Positions 1 to 9,126 of a stretch of 24,873 nt of DNA are shown here, one piece after another. Position numbers and translations under genes: made by a program. The DNA comes from an uncultured Prevotella sp. (GTDB taxonomy: Bacteria; Bacteroidota; Bacteroidia; Bacteroidales; Bacteroidaceae). The stretch lies in assembly GCA_900546605.1 (NCBI GenBank), contig URDV01000004.1, positions 1-24,873 on the forward strand, written 5' to 3'. The notes below the pieces were generated by a model that worked only from the letters and a program-made list of their open reading frames with translations, was not told the origin of the DNA and searched no databases. How positions within the stretch are numbered: the first letter of the stretch is position 1; each line of letters begins with the position of its first letter.

Positions 1-229
1 GGTTATAGCGGGCTATGTGATTGAAAAAGGTGAAGGAAACATCTGCGCCCGAGAATGTGCTTTCAATGTAAAAATAATGCACGTTGGCGGGATTAGTAAA
101 CAGGTTGACAGATAAGTTTGTCAAGTTTTTTAACTTCTTACCATTCTGACTTTAACATAACAAGTGGTATATAGCAAACTTACCTGTTAACCTGTCAACC
201 AGTCAACCCGTTAACAAAAAACCGCCAAC
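1..229. repeat. Dispersed palindromic repeat, copy A, cut by window start
   Basis: Non-coding repeat sharing its core with 13999-14170. Shared blocks are GGTTATAGC at the left, then an AAAATA-rich stretch, GTTGGCGG, ATTAGT, GTTGACAG, ATAAGTTTG and CAAGTTTTTT. Within this copy, GTTGGCGG (83-90) is the reverse complement of 222-229. The 17 bases at 104-120 match the reverse complement of 175-191 at 15 positions, so the core can fold into a long imperfect hairpin. The arms are built from 8-bp units of the GTTRACRG type. Bases 10-80 are absent from copy B. The left limit is unknown because the window starts inside the element. Short frames are open on both strands in 1-115, but the palindromic repeat context argues against coding. 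Confidence 0.6.
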
Positions 230-278
230 TGGCAAATAATATCTATCGATCATATAAAATAATTTTGAACACCTACTT

Positions 279-332
279 ACCAACAATAAAAGGTTACCAA
301 ACCATTGAGTTTGATAACCTTTTATTGTTGGT
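279..332 (-). terminator. Terminator downstream of the OmpA-family gene
   Basis: A 24-bp stem with one mismatch (279-302 against 309-332) closes a 6-base loop. On the minus strand it lies about 20 bases past the stop codon of the OmpA-family gene. The stem is AT-rich at its base, giving A/T runs on both sides, so it could work in either direction. Confidence 0.75.
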
Positions 333-351
333 ATGTAACGCTACAACGTGA

Positions 352-1074
352 TTATTTGGCAGCCGCTTTGTTAGCAGCCTCAATCATATCCTTGCTCGGA
401 AGGATGTAAACCTCCACACGGCGGTTCTCCTGCTTTCCTGCAGCAGTTGAATTGTCAGCAACGGGATTCTCTTCACCATAACCCTTTACGCTTACCAAAC
501 GAGCAGCAGGATAGCCCGCACCTACGATTTGTCTCTGAACAGACTCAGCACGGCTTTGTGAAAGTTCAAGATTCTTCTGCTTGCTCTGAGCAGCAGTAGT
601 ATTTCTCCAACCAGCGTTATCAGTAAAGCCACAAATAGCCAATTCAAAAGTTGCATCAGCATCAGCCGCTTTCAAGTTCTTAACGAAAGTGTTGATGGCA
701 GACTTAGCGCTTTCGCTCAAAGTAGCAGAGCTTGTGTTGAAGAGCAAACCACTATCAAAAGTAGCCTTTACATACTGAGTACCATCTGTACCCTGCAGAA
801 TTTCAGCCTTAGCCTTAGCAGCCTCAGCAGCCTTCTTAGCCTTATCCATCTTATTACCGATAAGTACACCTGCACCAGCACCAACAGCGGTACCTACAGC
901 AGCACCAATAGCAGCACCCTTACCCTTGCCAATGAGCTGACCAACAAGAGCACCAAGTGCACCACCACTTGTACCACCAATAAGACCACCCTTAGCAGTA
1001 TTTGTCATACCACCACAGCTGCTCAACAACATTGCAGCACTAAGCGCACAAATAAATAATTTCATTCCTTTCAT
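352..1074 (-). CDS. OmpA-family lipoprotein with glycine-zipper segment
   Basis: Predicted outer-membrane lipoprotein that binds peptidoglycan. The first 20 residues form a lipoprotein signal peptide ending in the lipobox LSSC, so Cys20 would be lipidated. The next residues (Gly-Gly-Met) are not acidic, so surface export is not expected. Residues about 28-75 are a Gly/Ala-rich glycine-zipper segment, followed by an Ala/Lys-rich helix. The C-terminal half (about 105-228) is an OmpA/MotB domain: it shows GFTDNAG, LSQSRAESV, GYGEENPV and NRRVEV, including the Asp and Arg expected to hold diaminopimelate. The order resembles YiaD-type proteins. Two starts are possible, Met1 or Met4, since AAAGGA precedes the second ATG. 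It is a single-gene unit with its own promoter and terminator. Confidence 0.9.
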   Translation of the reverse strand: MKGMKLFICALSAAMLLSSCGGMTNTAKGGLIGGTSGGALGALVGQLIGKGKGAAIGAAVGTAVGAGAGVLIGNKMDKAKKAAEAAKAKAEILQGTDGTQYVKATFDSGLLFNTSSATLSESAKSAINTFVKNLKAADADATFELAICGFTDNAGWRNTTAAQSKQKNLELSQSRAESVQRQIVGAGYPAARLVSVKGYGEENPVADNSTAAGKQENRRVEVYILPSKDMIEAANKAAAK

Positions 1075-1118
1075 AATAGAATCTTTTATTTTATAAGTTA
1101 TATCCTTTTATTGATAAG

Positions 1119-1149
1119 CAAAGTTACGGCATGAGCCTTTAAATTCAAA
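1119..1149 (-). promoter_or_regulatory. Bacteroidota-type promoter for the OmpA-family gene
   Basis: On the minus strand, TTTG (1149-1146) is followed after 19 bases by TAACTTTG (1126-1119). This matches the Bacteroidota primary-sigma consensus TTTG-N19..21-TAnnTTTG. It lies about 45 bases upstream of the start codon and is the best promoter match in the window. Confidence 0.7.
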
Positions 1150-1263
1150 ATTTATACACAAAAAATGTTCTTTAGAAAAGATATTATAGACAAAAAAACG
1201 AATTCTACCGACCGATTGCTAACAAAAACAAGCGCAAAAGTCGCAAAATGCCCGCTATTTTTG

Positions 1264-1271
1264 TACTTTTG
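1264..1271 (+). promoter_or_regulatory. Promoter -7 box for proS
   Basis: TACTTTTG fits the Bacteroidota -7 motif TAnnTTTG and lies 45 bases before the proS start. No clear -33 TTTG is visible at the expected distance. Confidence 0.5.
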
Positions 1272-1316
1272 CATAAAGAAAAAGAAACAACAAACAAACA
1301 ACATTAGCTAATAGCA

Positions 1317-2801
<1,485 letters not shown>

Positions 2802-2837
2802 TTTACATAGCGGTGGTAACATAAATGAACCCACCTT

Positions 2838-2878
2838 AAATGTGGCGTTCGCTTTGACATGTAGCGAACGCCACATTT
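2838..2878 (+). terminator. Hairpin after proS
   Basis: A perfect 16-bp stem (2838-2853 with 2863-2878) encloses a 9-base loop and sits 36 bases past the proS stop. No T-run follows, so it may terminate imperfectly or stabilise the mRNA 3' end. It separates proS from the ABC-F gene. Confidence 0.7.
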
Positions 2879-2937
2879 GCACATAAACGAGCCACAACGA
2901 GCATCACATCAACCCCAAAGTCTACAACATTCACATC

Positions 2938-4890
2938 ATGCTCTCAGTAGAACATCTCTCAGTAGAATTTAGTGCACGCCCACTTTTTACCGATGTCTCA
3001 TTTGTTATTAACAAAAAGGACCGTATTGCTTTAGTAGGCAAAAACGGAGCGGGCAAATCTACTTTATTAAAAATACTCTCAGGTCATCAACAACCTACAT
3101 CTGGAACAGTAGCTGTACAAAATGACATTACTATAGGCTATTTGCCACAGGTTATGGTGTTGAGTGATGAACACACCGTGATGGAGGAGGCTGAGAAAGC
3201 CTTTGAACACATCAGCGATTTGCAAGAAAACATAGAACGCTTGAACAATCAACTCTCTGAACGAACCGACTATGAGAGTGCAGACTACATGGCCTTAGTG
3301 GAACGTTTCACACACGAAAGCGAACGATTCCAAATGATGGGCGGTATGAACTATCATGCCGAACTTGAGCGCACACTTCAAGGTTTAGGTTTTGCACCAA
3401 CTGATTTTGATAGACCTACCAAGGAGTTTTCAGGCGGTTGGCGCATGCGTATTGAGTTAGCCAAGCTTCTTTTGCGTCGTCCAGACATTTTGTTATTAGA
3501 CGAACCTACCAACCACTTGGATATAGAAAGTATACGCTGGCTCGAAAAGTTCCTTGCCCACTCAGCAAGTGCCGTAGTTTTGGTAAGCCACGACCGTGCT
3601 TTTATTAATAACGTAACCAATCGCACACTTGAAATTGCATGCGGAAAAATTACTGATTACAAAGTAAAGTACGATGAGTTCATAAAGCTACGCGCTGAAC
3701 GTCGCGAACAACAATTGCGTGCCTACGAAAATCAGCAAAAAGAGATTGCTGACATTAAAGACTTTATTGAACGCTTTCGTTATAAGCCCACTAAGGCCGT
3801 ACAAGTGCAAAGTCGTATTAAGCAACTTGAAAAAATTGTACCTATTGAGGTTGACGAAGTAGACAACTCATGTTTGCACCTTAAGTTTCCTCCTTGCTCA
3901 CGTTCAGGCGACTTTCCTGTCATTTGCGATGACTTACGCAAAGATTATGGCAACCATAATGTTTTTCATAACGTAAATCTCACTATTAAACGAGGCGAAA
4001 AAGTAGCATTTGTAGGTAAAAATGGCGAGGGTAAATCAACGCTCGTAAAATGCATTATGGGCGAAATTCCCTACATGGGTACACTCAAGTTGGGACACAA
4101 CATTGAGATAGGCTATTATGCACAAAATCAAGCTCAAATGTTAGATGGCGAACTTACTGTCTTCGACACCATTGACCATGTTGCAAAAGGAGATATTCGA
4201 TTGAAAATACGTGACATATTAGGTGCCTTTATGTTTGGTGGTGAAGCCTCTGACAAAAAGGTGAAAGTGCTATCGGGTGGCGAGCGTTCACGCTTAGCCA
4301 TGATTAAGTTGCTACTTGAGCCTGTTAACTTTCTGATTCTTGACGAACCTACCAACCACCTTGATATGCGCACAAAGGATGTGCTAAAAGAGGCTATTCG
4401 ATCCTTCGAGGGTACAGTTATCGTGGTAAGCCACGATCGTGACTTCCTGGATGGATTGGTAAGCAAGGTGTATGAGTTTGGCGGAGGACAAGTGCGCGAA
4501 CACATCGGTGGCATCTATGATTTCTTGCAAAAAAAGGAGATGGAGTCGCTTGACGAACTGCACACCGCAGGTTCTCCATCAGCCATAACTAATGCTACAA
4601 ACACAGCATCTCAGTCATCAAATTCTACGCCCTCCATCTCTGAAGGTAAACAATCGTATGAAGAGCGCAAAGAACAAGCCAAGCTGCGTCGTAAACTTGA
4701 GCGTGAGGTGGAACGATGTGAGGCCGAAGTAACACGTCTTGAAACAGAGAAACAAGCTATCGAAACAAAGTTAGCAACTCCCGAAGGGGCTGCTGATGTA
4801 CAACTTTGCAGTCAATATGGTGAAATACAAAAGGCATTAAGCGCGGCTGAAGAAGCATGGGAACAAGCTGTTGATGCTTTAGAGTCATAA
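2938..4890 (+). CDS. ABC-F family ATPase (ribosome-associated)
   Basis: Soluble protein with two ATP-binding cassettes and no membrane segments. ABC-F members act on the ribosome (translation factors such as EttA/Uup, or antibiotic protection). Cassette 1 has Walker A GKNGAGKST (34-42), signature SGGWRMRIELAKLL and Walker B LLLDEPTNHLD (about 185-195). A charged helical linker (about 240-300) follows, the ABC-F interdomain element. Cassette 2 has GKNGEGKST (about 359-367), signature SGGERSRLA and LILDEPTNHLD (about 466-476). After a Ser/Thr/Asn-rich stretch, the C-terminus (about 575-650) is a charged coiled coil, as in Uup-like and YheS-like members. The linker gives no obvious reason to call resistance, so a housekeeping role is more likely. 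The start codon abuts an A/C-rich leader; no promoter was recognised. Confidence 0.93.
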   Translation: MLSVEHLSVEFSARPLFTDVSFVINKKDRIALVGKNGAGKSTLLKILSGHQQPTSGTVAVQNDITIGYLPQVMVLSDEHTVMEEAEKAFEHISDLQENIERLNNQLSERTDYESADYMALVERFTHESERFQMMGGMNYHAELERTLQGLGFAPTDFDRPTKEFSGGWRMRIELAKLLLRRPDILLLDEPTNHLDIESIRWLEKFLAHSASAVVLVSHDRAFINNVTNRTLEIACGKITDYKVKYDEFIKLRAERREQQLRAYENQQKEIADIKDFIERFRYKPTKAVQVQSRIKQLEKIVPIEVDEVDNSCLHLKFPPCSRSGDFPVICDDLRKDYGNHNVFHNVNLTIKRGEKVAFVGKNGEGKSTLVKCIMGEIPYMGTLKLGHNIEIGYYAQNQAQMLDGELTVFDTIDHVAKGDIRLKIRDILGAFMFGGEASDKKVKVLSGGERSRLAMIKLLLEPVNFLILDEPTNHLDMRTKDVLKEAIRSFEGTVIVVSHDRDFLDGLVSKVYEFGGGQVREHIGGIYDFLQKKEMESLDELHTAGSPSAITNATNTASQSSNSTPSISEGKQSYEERKEQAKLRRKLEREVERCEAEVTRLETEKQAIETKLATPEGAADVQLCSQYGEIQKALSAAEEAWEQAVDALES

Positions 4891-4939
4891 AGCAGGTGGG
4901 GCTTTGCAACCCTTATCTCATTTCCGATACCACAATTCA

Positions 4940-5040
4940 TATATGGGGCATTCTATAAATTAATTTTTATTGTGAATTATCCTTCATGATTTAGTTTGAC
5001 CGCCTTTGCAGTTCAAACCAATTTATAAAGTACCCCATAT
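4940..5040. repeat. 100-bp palindromic intergenic element
   Basis: The ends are inverted repeats: the first ~21 bases (from ATATGGGGCA) match the reverse complement of the last 21 (ending TACCCCATAT) at about 17-18 positions. The interior has a smaller dyad with GTTTGA and TCAAAC. It lies between two convergent genes and directly abuts the terminator at 5041. It may be a MITE-like insertion or a second, weaker hairpin. Confidence 0.45.
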
Positions 5041-5093
5041 AAAAAGAAAGTCACAAGTGAAGATGTATCCATCATACTTGTGACTTTCTTTTT
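5041..5093. terminator. Two-way terminator between ABC-F and lipid-kinase genes
   Basis: A perfect 18-bp stem (5041-5058 with 5076-5093) has A5 at its left end and T-runs at its right end, so it resembles an intrinsic terminator read from either side. It ends one base before the stop codon of the minus-strand gene and about 150 bases after the plus-strand ABC-F stop. Confidence 0.85.
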
Positions 5094-6140
5094 TTAGTTT
5101 TTACCCTTGATTTTATCTATCAAATTCTTATTCCATTTTTTCAAATCACGCCCTGTTTTATTTATAAGCGTTTCAGGCATACGTCTCCACTCGTTAAAGA
5201 AGTCAGGCACCAATTGCAATAGGTTCTTTATAGGCAGTTGCAATCCAGGTTCCTGTTCAGGCTTATTGGCATTAATCACCACTTTGAATCCCTTGTGGTG
5301 AATTTTAACTTCAATCACCTCGTCCGTAATGAAAGGATCACCATCATAATGCGCCACCCCCTTCCCCTCACGTGTAATGCGCAAATGACGAGCCTTAAAT
5401 GTTTTGACATGACTATTTTCAGGCAGCGTACCAGTAAATAACTGAATAGCCACTTGAGGAGCCTCAATGGTATTAAAAGGTTCCATTACCACCACGTCAA
5501 GTAACCCATCCTTCATACTGGCAAAAGGAGCTATGTAGGCATCGTTACCATATTGCGAGGCATTGGCACACGCAATTAAAAAGGCACGACACGTTTCAGA
5601 ACCATCGGCATCCTCAATTGTATAAATTTGTGGTTTATACTGCAAGCCCGACTTAAGTGTGTTTTCGACATAAGTGAGCAAGCCACGTTTACCTGCTGAA
5701 GCAAAACGCTCACTTATAAAAGCGTCAAAGCCCACTCCACATGTGCAAAAAAACGGGCGATCATTAATCGTTCCATAGTCCAACTGATGAACTACAGATT
5801 GATTAATAATATCAATAGCCTTTTTAGGCTGCAAGGGAATATGAAGGTGTCGTGCCAAGCCATTGCCTGAGCCACATGGCACAATGGCTAATGCTGTGTG
5901 AGTGTGTATCAAAGCTCGTCCCACCTCATTTACGGTGCCATCGCCCCCCACAGCTACTACGATGTCAATTCCACGTTTAGCTGCCTCTGTTGCAATTATT
6001 GTAGCATGCCCAGCATATTCAGTATAAGCAATCTCTACATCAAATTGCACCCTGTCAGTCAGTTTGTCTGCAAGTTGAGCAATTCTCTGTTTGCGTTGCG
6101 TTCCTGAAATAGGATTTATTATATAGAGAATTTTCTTCAT
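5094..6140 (-). CDS. Diacylglycerol/lipid kinase family protein (YegS/DgkB-like)
   Basis: Predicted cytosolic or membrane-associated lipid kinase that phosphorylates diacylglycerol or a related lipid with ATP. The DAGK catalytic fold is clear: nucleotide-binding motif GGDGTVNEV (65-73), substrate-side motif PCGSGNGLAR (88-97), and a C-terminal beta-sandwich with HYDGDPF around residue 265. The length of 348 exceeds the roughly 300 of YegS-type enzymes. The extra ~50 residues at the C-terminus are basic and probably helical, and could aid membrane attachment. It starts 50 bases after ligA on the same strand and probably shares its transcript. The exact lipid substrate cannot be read from the sequence. 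Confidence 0.88.
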   Translation of the reverse strand: MKKILYIINPISGTQRKQRIAQLADKLTDRVQFDVEIAYTEYAGHATIIATEAAKRGIDIVVAVGGDGTVNEVGRALIHTHTALAIVPCGSGNGLARHLHIPLQPKKAIDIINQSVVHQLDYGTINDRPFFCTCGVGFDAFISERFASAGKRGLLTYVENTLKSGLQYKPQIYTIEDADGSETCRAFLIACANASQYGNDAYIAPFASMKDGLLDVVVMEPFNTIEAPQVAIQLFTGTLPENSHVKTFKARHLRITREGKGVAHYDGDPFITDEVIEVKIHHKGFKVVINANKPEQEPGLQLPIKNLLQLVPDFFNEWRRMPETLINKTGRDLKKWNKNLIDKIKGKN

Positions 6141-6190
6141 AAATTATATGTTCAAGTTGCGAGAACATGCAGATTATTGTTCACGAGTAT

Positions 6191-8215
6191 TTACTCAGTA
6201 TCAGCCTTATCAAGCATACTCAAAAAGTCTGTTTCACTCATGATTGTAATGCCTAACTCTTCAGCCTTTTCGCGCTTTGAGGGCCCCATGCCTTCACCAG
6301 CAAGAATAAAAGACGTCTTCTTTGATATGCTACCTGTGTTCTTGCCACCATTATCCTCAATAATTTTTTTGTACTCCTCACGCGAATGCTGCGCAAACGT
6401 ACCACTTATAACTATTGTTTGCCCAGATAGAATGTTGGAGGCAGTTTCTACTTGAGCCATCTCCATCTGCAATCCAGCATCTCGCAAGCGACGAATAAGG
6501 TCAATGTTACGCTCCTCACGTAAAAAGGTGCGTACACTCGAGGCTATAACATCTCCCACCCCATCACAAGCTAACAAATCATCAATAGTGGCATTAAATA
6601 AAGCATCCATCGACTTAAAGTGGCGAGCTATGCTCTTGGCTACAACCTTGCCAACAAAACGAATGCCCAGGGCGAACAACACACGTTCGAATGGCACATT
6701 TTTACTTTCTTCTATACCATCAATTACCTTCTGAGCCGAACGCAATCGGTTCGCATCGAAGCCCCAAATGTCTTCTACCTTTAACTTGTACAAGTCTGCT
6801 GCATCATGTATAAGTCCACGTTCAAAATAGTCATCAACTGTTTCAGGACCAATAGAGTCAATATTCATAGCATCTCTGCTAATAAAATGCTCTATACGTC
6901 CTTTCAGTTGTGGAGGACAAGCCGTGTCGTTAGGACAGTAATGAGCAGCCTCACCTGGGTAACGTACCAATGTTGCACCACATTCAGGACAAGTGGTAAT
7001 AAACTTTACCTTTTCACCCAATTGATTGCCCAAATGCTTACGAGCATCGACATCAACGCCTACTATTTGTGGTATGATTTCACCCGCCTTTTCAACATAA
7101 ACATAATCGCCCAAGTGTAAGTCAAGTTGATTAATAATGTCCTCATTATGTAATGAAGCACGTTTCACTATGGTTCCAGCCAACTGAACAGGCTCCATGT
7201 TAGCTACAGGCGTAACAGCTCCCGTGCGACCTACTTGGTAAGTTACCTTTAGCAAAGGCGTACAAGCCCTTTCAGCCTTAAACTTATAGGCTATTGCCCA
7301 ACGCGGACTTTTTGCCGTAAACCCTAAACGTTGTTGCTGTTCAAGCGAATTCAACTTCAACACAATGCCATCAGTTGCCACGGGCAAATTGCGTCGCTCT
7401 TCGTTCCAATAATCTATATAGCTAAATATATCGTCAACGGAATGTGCCAATTTAACATGATTCGACACTTGGAAGCCCCATTTGCGTGCTAACTCTAATC
7501 GTCCATAGTGAGTGGGTTCAGTTACTTCGTTACCCAACACGTAATACAAGTAAGCATCAAGGTGTCGATGAGCTACCACAGCCGAACTTTTGCTTTTAAG
7601 CGTTCCCGAAGCAGCATTACGCGGATTGGCAAACAAAGGTTCTTCACGTGCCTCGCGTTCTTTGTTTAGGCGCTCAAAACTCGTCCATGGCATCAGCACT
7701 TCACCACGTATTTCAAAGTCAGGAGGGCATCCACAATCGTGTGGCAATTCAAGGGGGATAGTGCGTATTGTTTTTACATTGGCCGTAACATCATCACCTT
7801 TTGTGCCATCACCACGAGTAACAGCACGCACCAAACGATAGTTTTCATATACAAGCGAAATGCTTAAACCATCAAACTTTTGCTCACAACAAATTTCAAA
7901 TGGTTCGCCATTTAACCCTTCCCTTACGCGATTGTAAAACTCCTCCACATCAGCACGCGAGTAAGTGTTGCCCAATGAAAGCATAGGCACCGTGTGTTGC
8001 ACTTGCACAAAGTCCTGACTAAGGTCGCTACCCACGCGTACTGAGGGCGAATTGGCATCAGCCATTTCAAGATGCTGCGCCTCTAAAGCCATCAACTCAG
8101 CCATCAAGCTATCAAACTCTTGGTCTGAAATAACAGGGGCATTTTTTACGTAGTAATTGTAATTATGTTGATGCAACTCTTTTCGTAGTTGCAATATTCT
8201 ATCTATTTCAGTCAC
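6191..8215 (-). CDS. ligA: NAD-dependent DNA ligase
   Basis: Seals nicks in DNA during replication and repair, using NAD+ as AMP donor. At 674 residues it is full length. In order: Ia domain (DQEFDSLM near 31-38); adenylation domain with the nucleotidyl lysine in KFDG (Lys113) and RGDGTKGDDVT just after; OB fold; a four-cysteine zinc finger (CPECGATL, then HYCPNDTACPP); helix-hairpin-helix repeats with DGVGDVIA; and a C-terminal BRCT domain (about 590-670, GQTIVISGTF, DNGGK). The start ATG at 8215 gives the typical N-terminus with RKELHQHNYNYY. It is divergent from trmD, with a dyad in the shared 108-base gap, and the lipid-kinase gene follows on the same strand. Confidence 0.98.
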   Translation of the reverse strand: MTEIDRILQLRKELHQHNYNYYVKNAPVISDQEFDSLMAELMALEAQHLEMADANSPSVRVGSDLSQDFVQVQHTVPMLSLGNTYSRADVEEFYNRVREGLNGEPFEICCEQKFDGLSISLVYENYRLVRAVTRGDGTKGDDVTANVKTIRTIPLELPHDCGCPPDFEIRGEVLMPWTSFERLNKEREAREEPLFANPRNAASGTLKSKSSAVVAHRHLDAYLYYVLGNEVTEPTHYGRLELARKWGFQVSNHVKLAHSVDDIFSYIDYWNEERRNLPVATDGIVLKLNSLEQQQRLGFTAKSPRWAIAYKFKAERACTPLLKVTYQVGRTGAVTPVANMEPVQLAGTIVKRASLHNEDIINQLDLHLGDYVYVEKAGEIIPQIVGVDVDARKHLGNQLGEKVKFITTCPECGATLVRYPGEAAHYCPNDTACPPQLKGRIEHFISRDAMNIDSIGPETVDDYFERGLIHDAADLYKLKVEDIWGFDANRLRSAQKVIDGIEESKNVPFERVLFALGIRFVGKVVAKSIARHFKSMDALFNATIDDLLACDGVGDVIASSVRTFLREERNIDLIRRLRDAGLQMEMAQVETASNILSGQTIVISGTFAQHSREEYKKIIEDNGGKNTGSISKKTSFILAGEGMGPSKREKAEELGITIMSETDFLSMLDKADTE

Positions 8216-8247
8216 TTTTACTTCGTTTTATGAGTGAATTCGTGTAG

Positions 8248-8274
8248 GTTGTATTTAGCGAGCTAAATTACAAC
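8248..8274. promoter_or_regulatory. Dyad in the ligA/trmD divergent region
   Basis: GTTGTATTTAGC (8248-8259) and GCTAAATTACAAC (8262-8274) are inverted copies apart from one inserted base. The dyad lies between two divergent genes, 33 bases from the ligA start and 49 from the trmD start, where an operator or start-site hairpin could sit. No known operator was recognised. Confidence 0.35.
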
Positions 8275-8293
8275 TTTTCTACCAATTAATTTG

Positions 8294-8301
8294 TACATTT
8301 G
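8294..8301 (+). promoter_or_regulatory. Promoter -7 box for trmD
   Basis: TACATTTG matches TAnnTTTG and lies 22 bases before the ATG at 8324. Its position also argues against a trmD start further upstream (TTG at 8291), which would overlap the box. No convincing -33 element was seen. Confidence 0.5.
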
Positions 8302-8323
8302 CATCATAAATTATAACACAATT

Positions 8324-9001
8324 ATGCGTATAGACATCATAACCGTATTGCCCGAAATGCTCGAAGGCTTTGTAAACACATCCATTTTAGCCAGAGCACA
8401 AAAGAAAGGACTCGTTGAAATACACGTACACAATTTGCGCGACTACACTACCGACAAACATCGTAGGGTGGATGATTACCCCTTTGGCGGATTTGCCGGT
8501 ATGGTCATGCAATGTCAACCCATTGATGCTTGCATTAGCCAATTGAAGAGCGAGCGCGACTACGATGAAATCATCTTTACCTCGCCCGATGGTGAGCAAT
8601 TCAATCAGCCCATGGCCAATGAGCTTTCACTCAAAAAGAACATTATCATACTTTGTGGACACTACAAGGGCATTGACTACCGCATACGCGAACACCTTAT
8701 TACCAAAGAGATTAGTGTGGGCGACTATGTGCTCACGGGCGGAGAGCTACCCGCGGCCATCATTAGCGATGCCTTGGTACGCCTTGTGCCAGGTGTGCTG
8801 AGCGATGAACAAAGCGCCTTAAGCGACTCGTTTCAGGACAACTTGTTAGCCGCTCCCGTCTACACTCGTCCTGCCGAATACAAAGGATGGAAGGTTCCTG
8901 ACATTTTACTTTCAGGACACGATGCTAAAATCAAGGAGTGGGAGTTACAACAAAGTTTGGAACGCACCAAGCGACTACGCCCTGATTTGCTCGAGAAATA
9001 A
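8324..9001 (+). CDS. trmD: tRNA (guanine37-N1)-methyltransferase
   Basis: Methylates G37 next to the anticodon in tRNAs reading CNN codons, using S-adenosylmethionine, which prevents +1 frameshifting. The N-terminus MRIDIITVLPEML and the block HRRVDDYPFGGFAGMVM are typical. The knotted SAM-binding region is seen as LCGHYKGIDYRIREH and GDYVLTGGELPAAIISDALVRLVPGVL-type sequence, followed by LLSGHDAKIKEW in the C-terminal domain. The ATG at 8324 gives 225 residues, matching the family. An in-frame TTG at 8291 would add 11 residues absent from homologues I recall and overlap the promoter. Single-gene unit, ending at a terminator. Confidence 0.97.
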   Translation: MRIDIITVLPEMLEGFVNTSILARAQKKGLVEIHVHNLRDYTTDKHRRVDDYPFGGFAGMVMQCQPIDACISQLKSERDYDEIIFTSPDGEQFNQPMANELSLKKNIIILCGHYKGIDYRIREHLITKEISVGDYVLTGGELPAAIISDALVRLVPGVLSDEQSALSDSFQDNLLAAPVYTRPAEYKGWKVPDILLSGHDAKIKEWELQQSLERTKRLRPDLLEK

Positions 9002-9026
9002 TGCTTTGAATACGTTCATGGCTTAC

Positions 9027-9092
9027 AAAAAATAGCAGGCCGCCCAACCACATTTCTTATTTCAGAAAGTTGCTGGGCGATCTGCTTTTTTT
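9027..9092. terminator. Two-way terminator between trmD and lolE-like gene
   Basis: A 13-bp stem with two internal mismatches (9034-9046 with 9074-9086) is flanked by an A-run on the left and a T-run of seven on the right. It lies between the convergent ends of trmD and the permease gene and could serve both. Confidence 0.75.
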
Positions 9093-9126
9093 GTTTGAAA
9101 AGAGAACGCATTTTCTTTTCACCCCC

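Noticed and set aside
2..115. Open frames on both strands at the left edge that could be the end of a cut gene
   Set aside because: The stretch is part of a palindromic repeat with a shortened copy at 13999-14170, no family was recognised, and both strands are open, which is common in such repeats.
2938..4890. Antibiotic-resistance ABC-F call
   Set aside because: The C-terminal coiled coil and general layout suit housekeeping Uup/YheS-type members; nothing in the linker clearly supports a resistance subtype.
8291..8323. Upstream TTG start for trmD
   Set aside because: It would overlap the -7 promoter box and add 11 residues before the normal family N-terminus.
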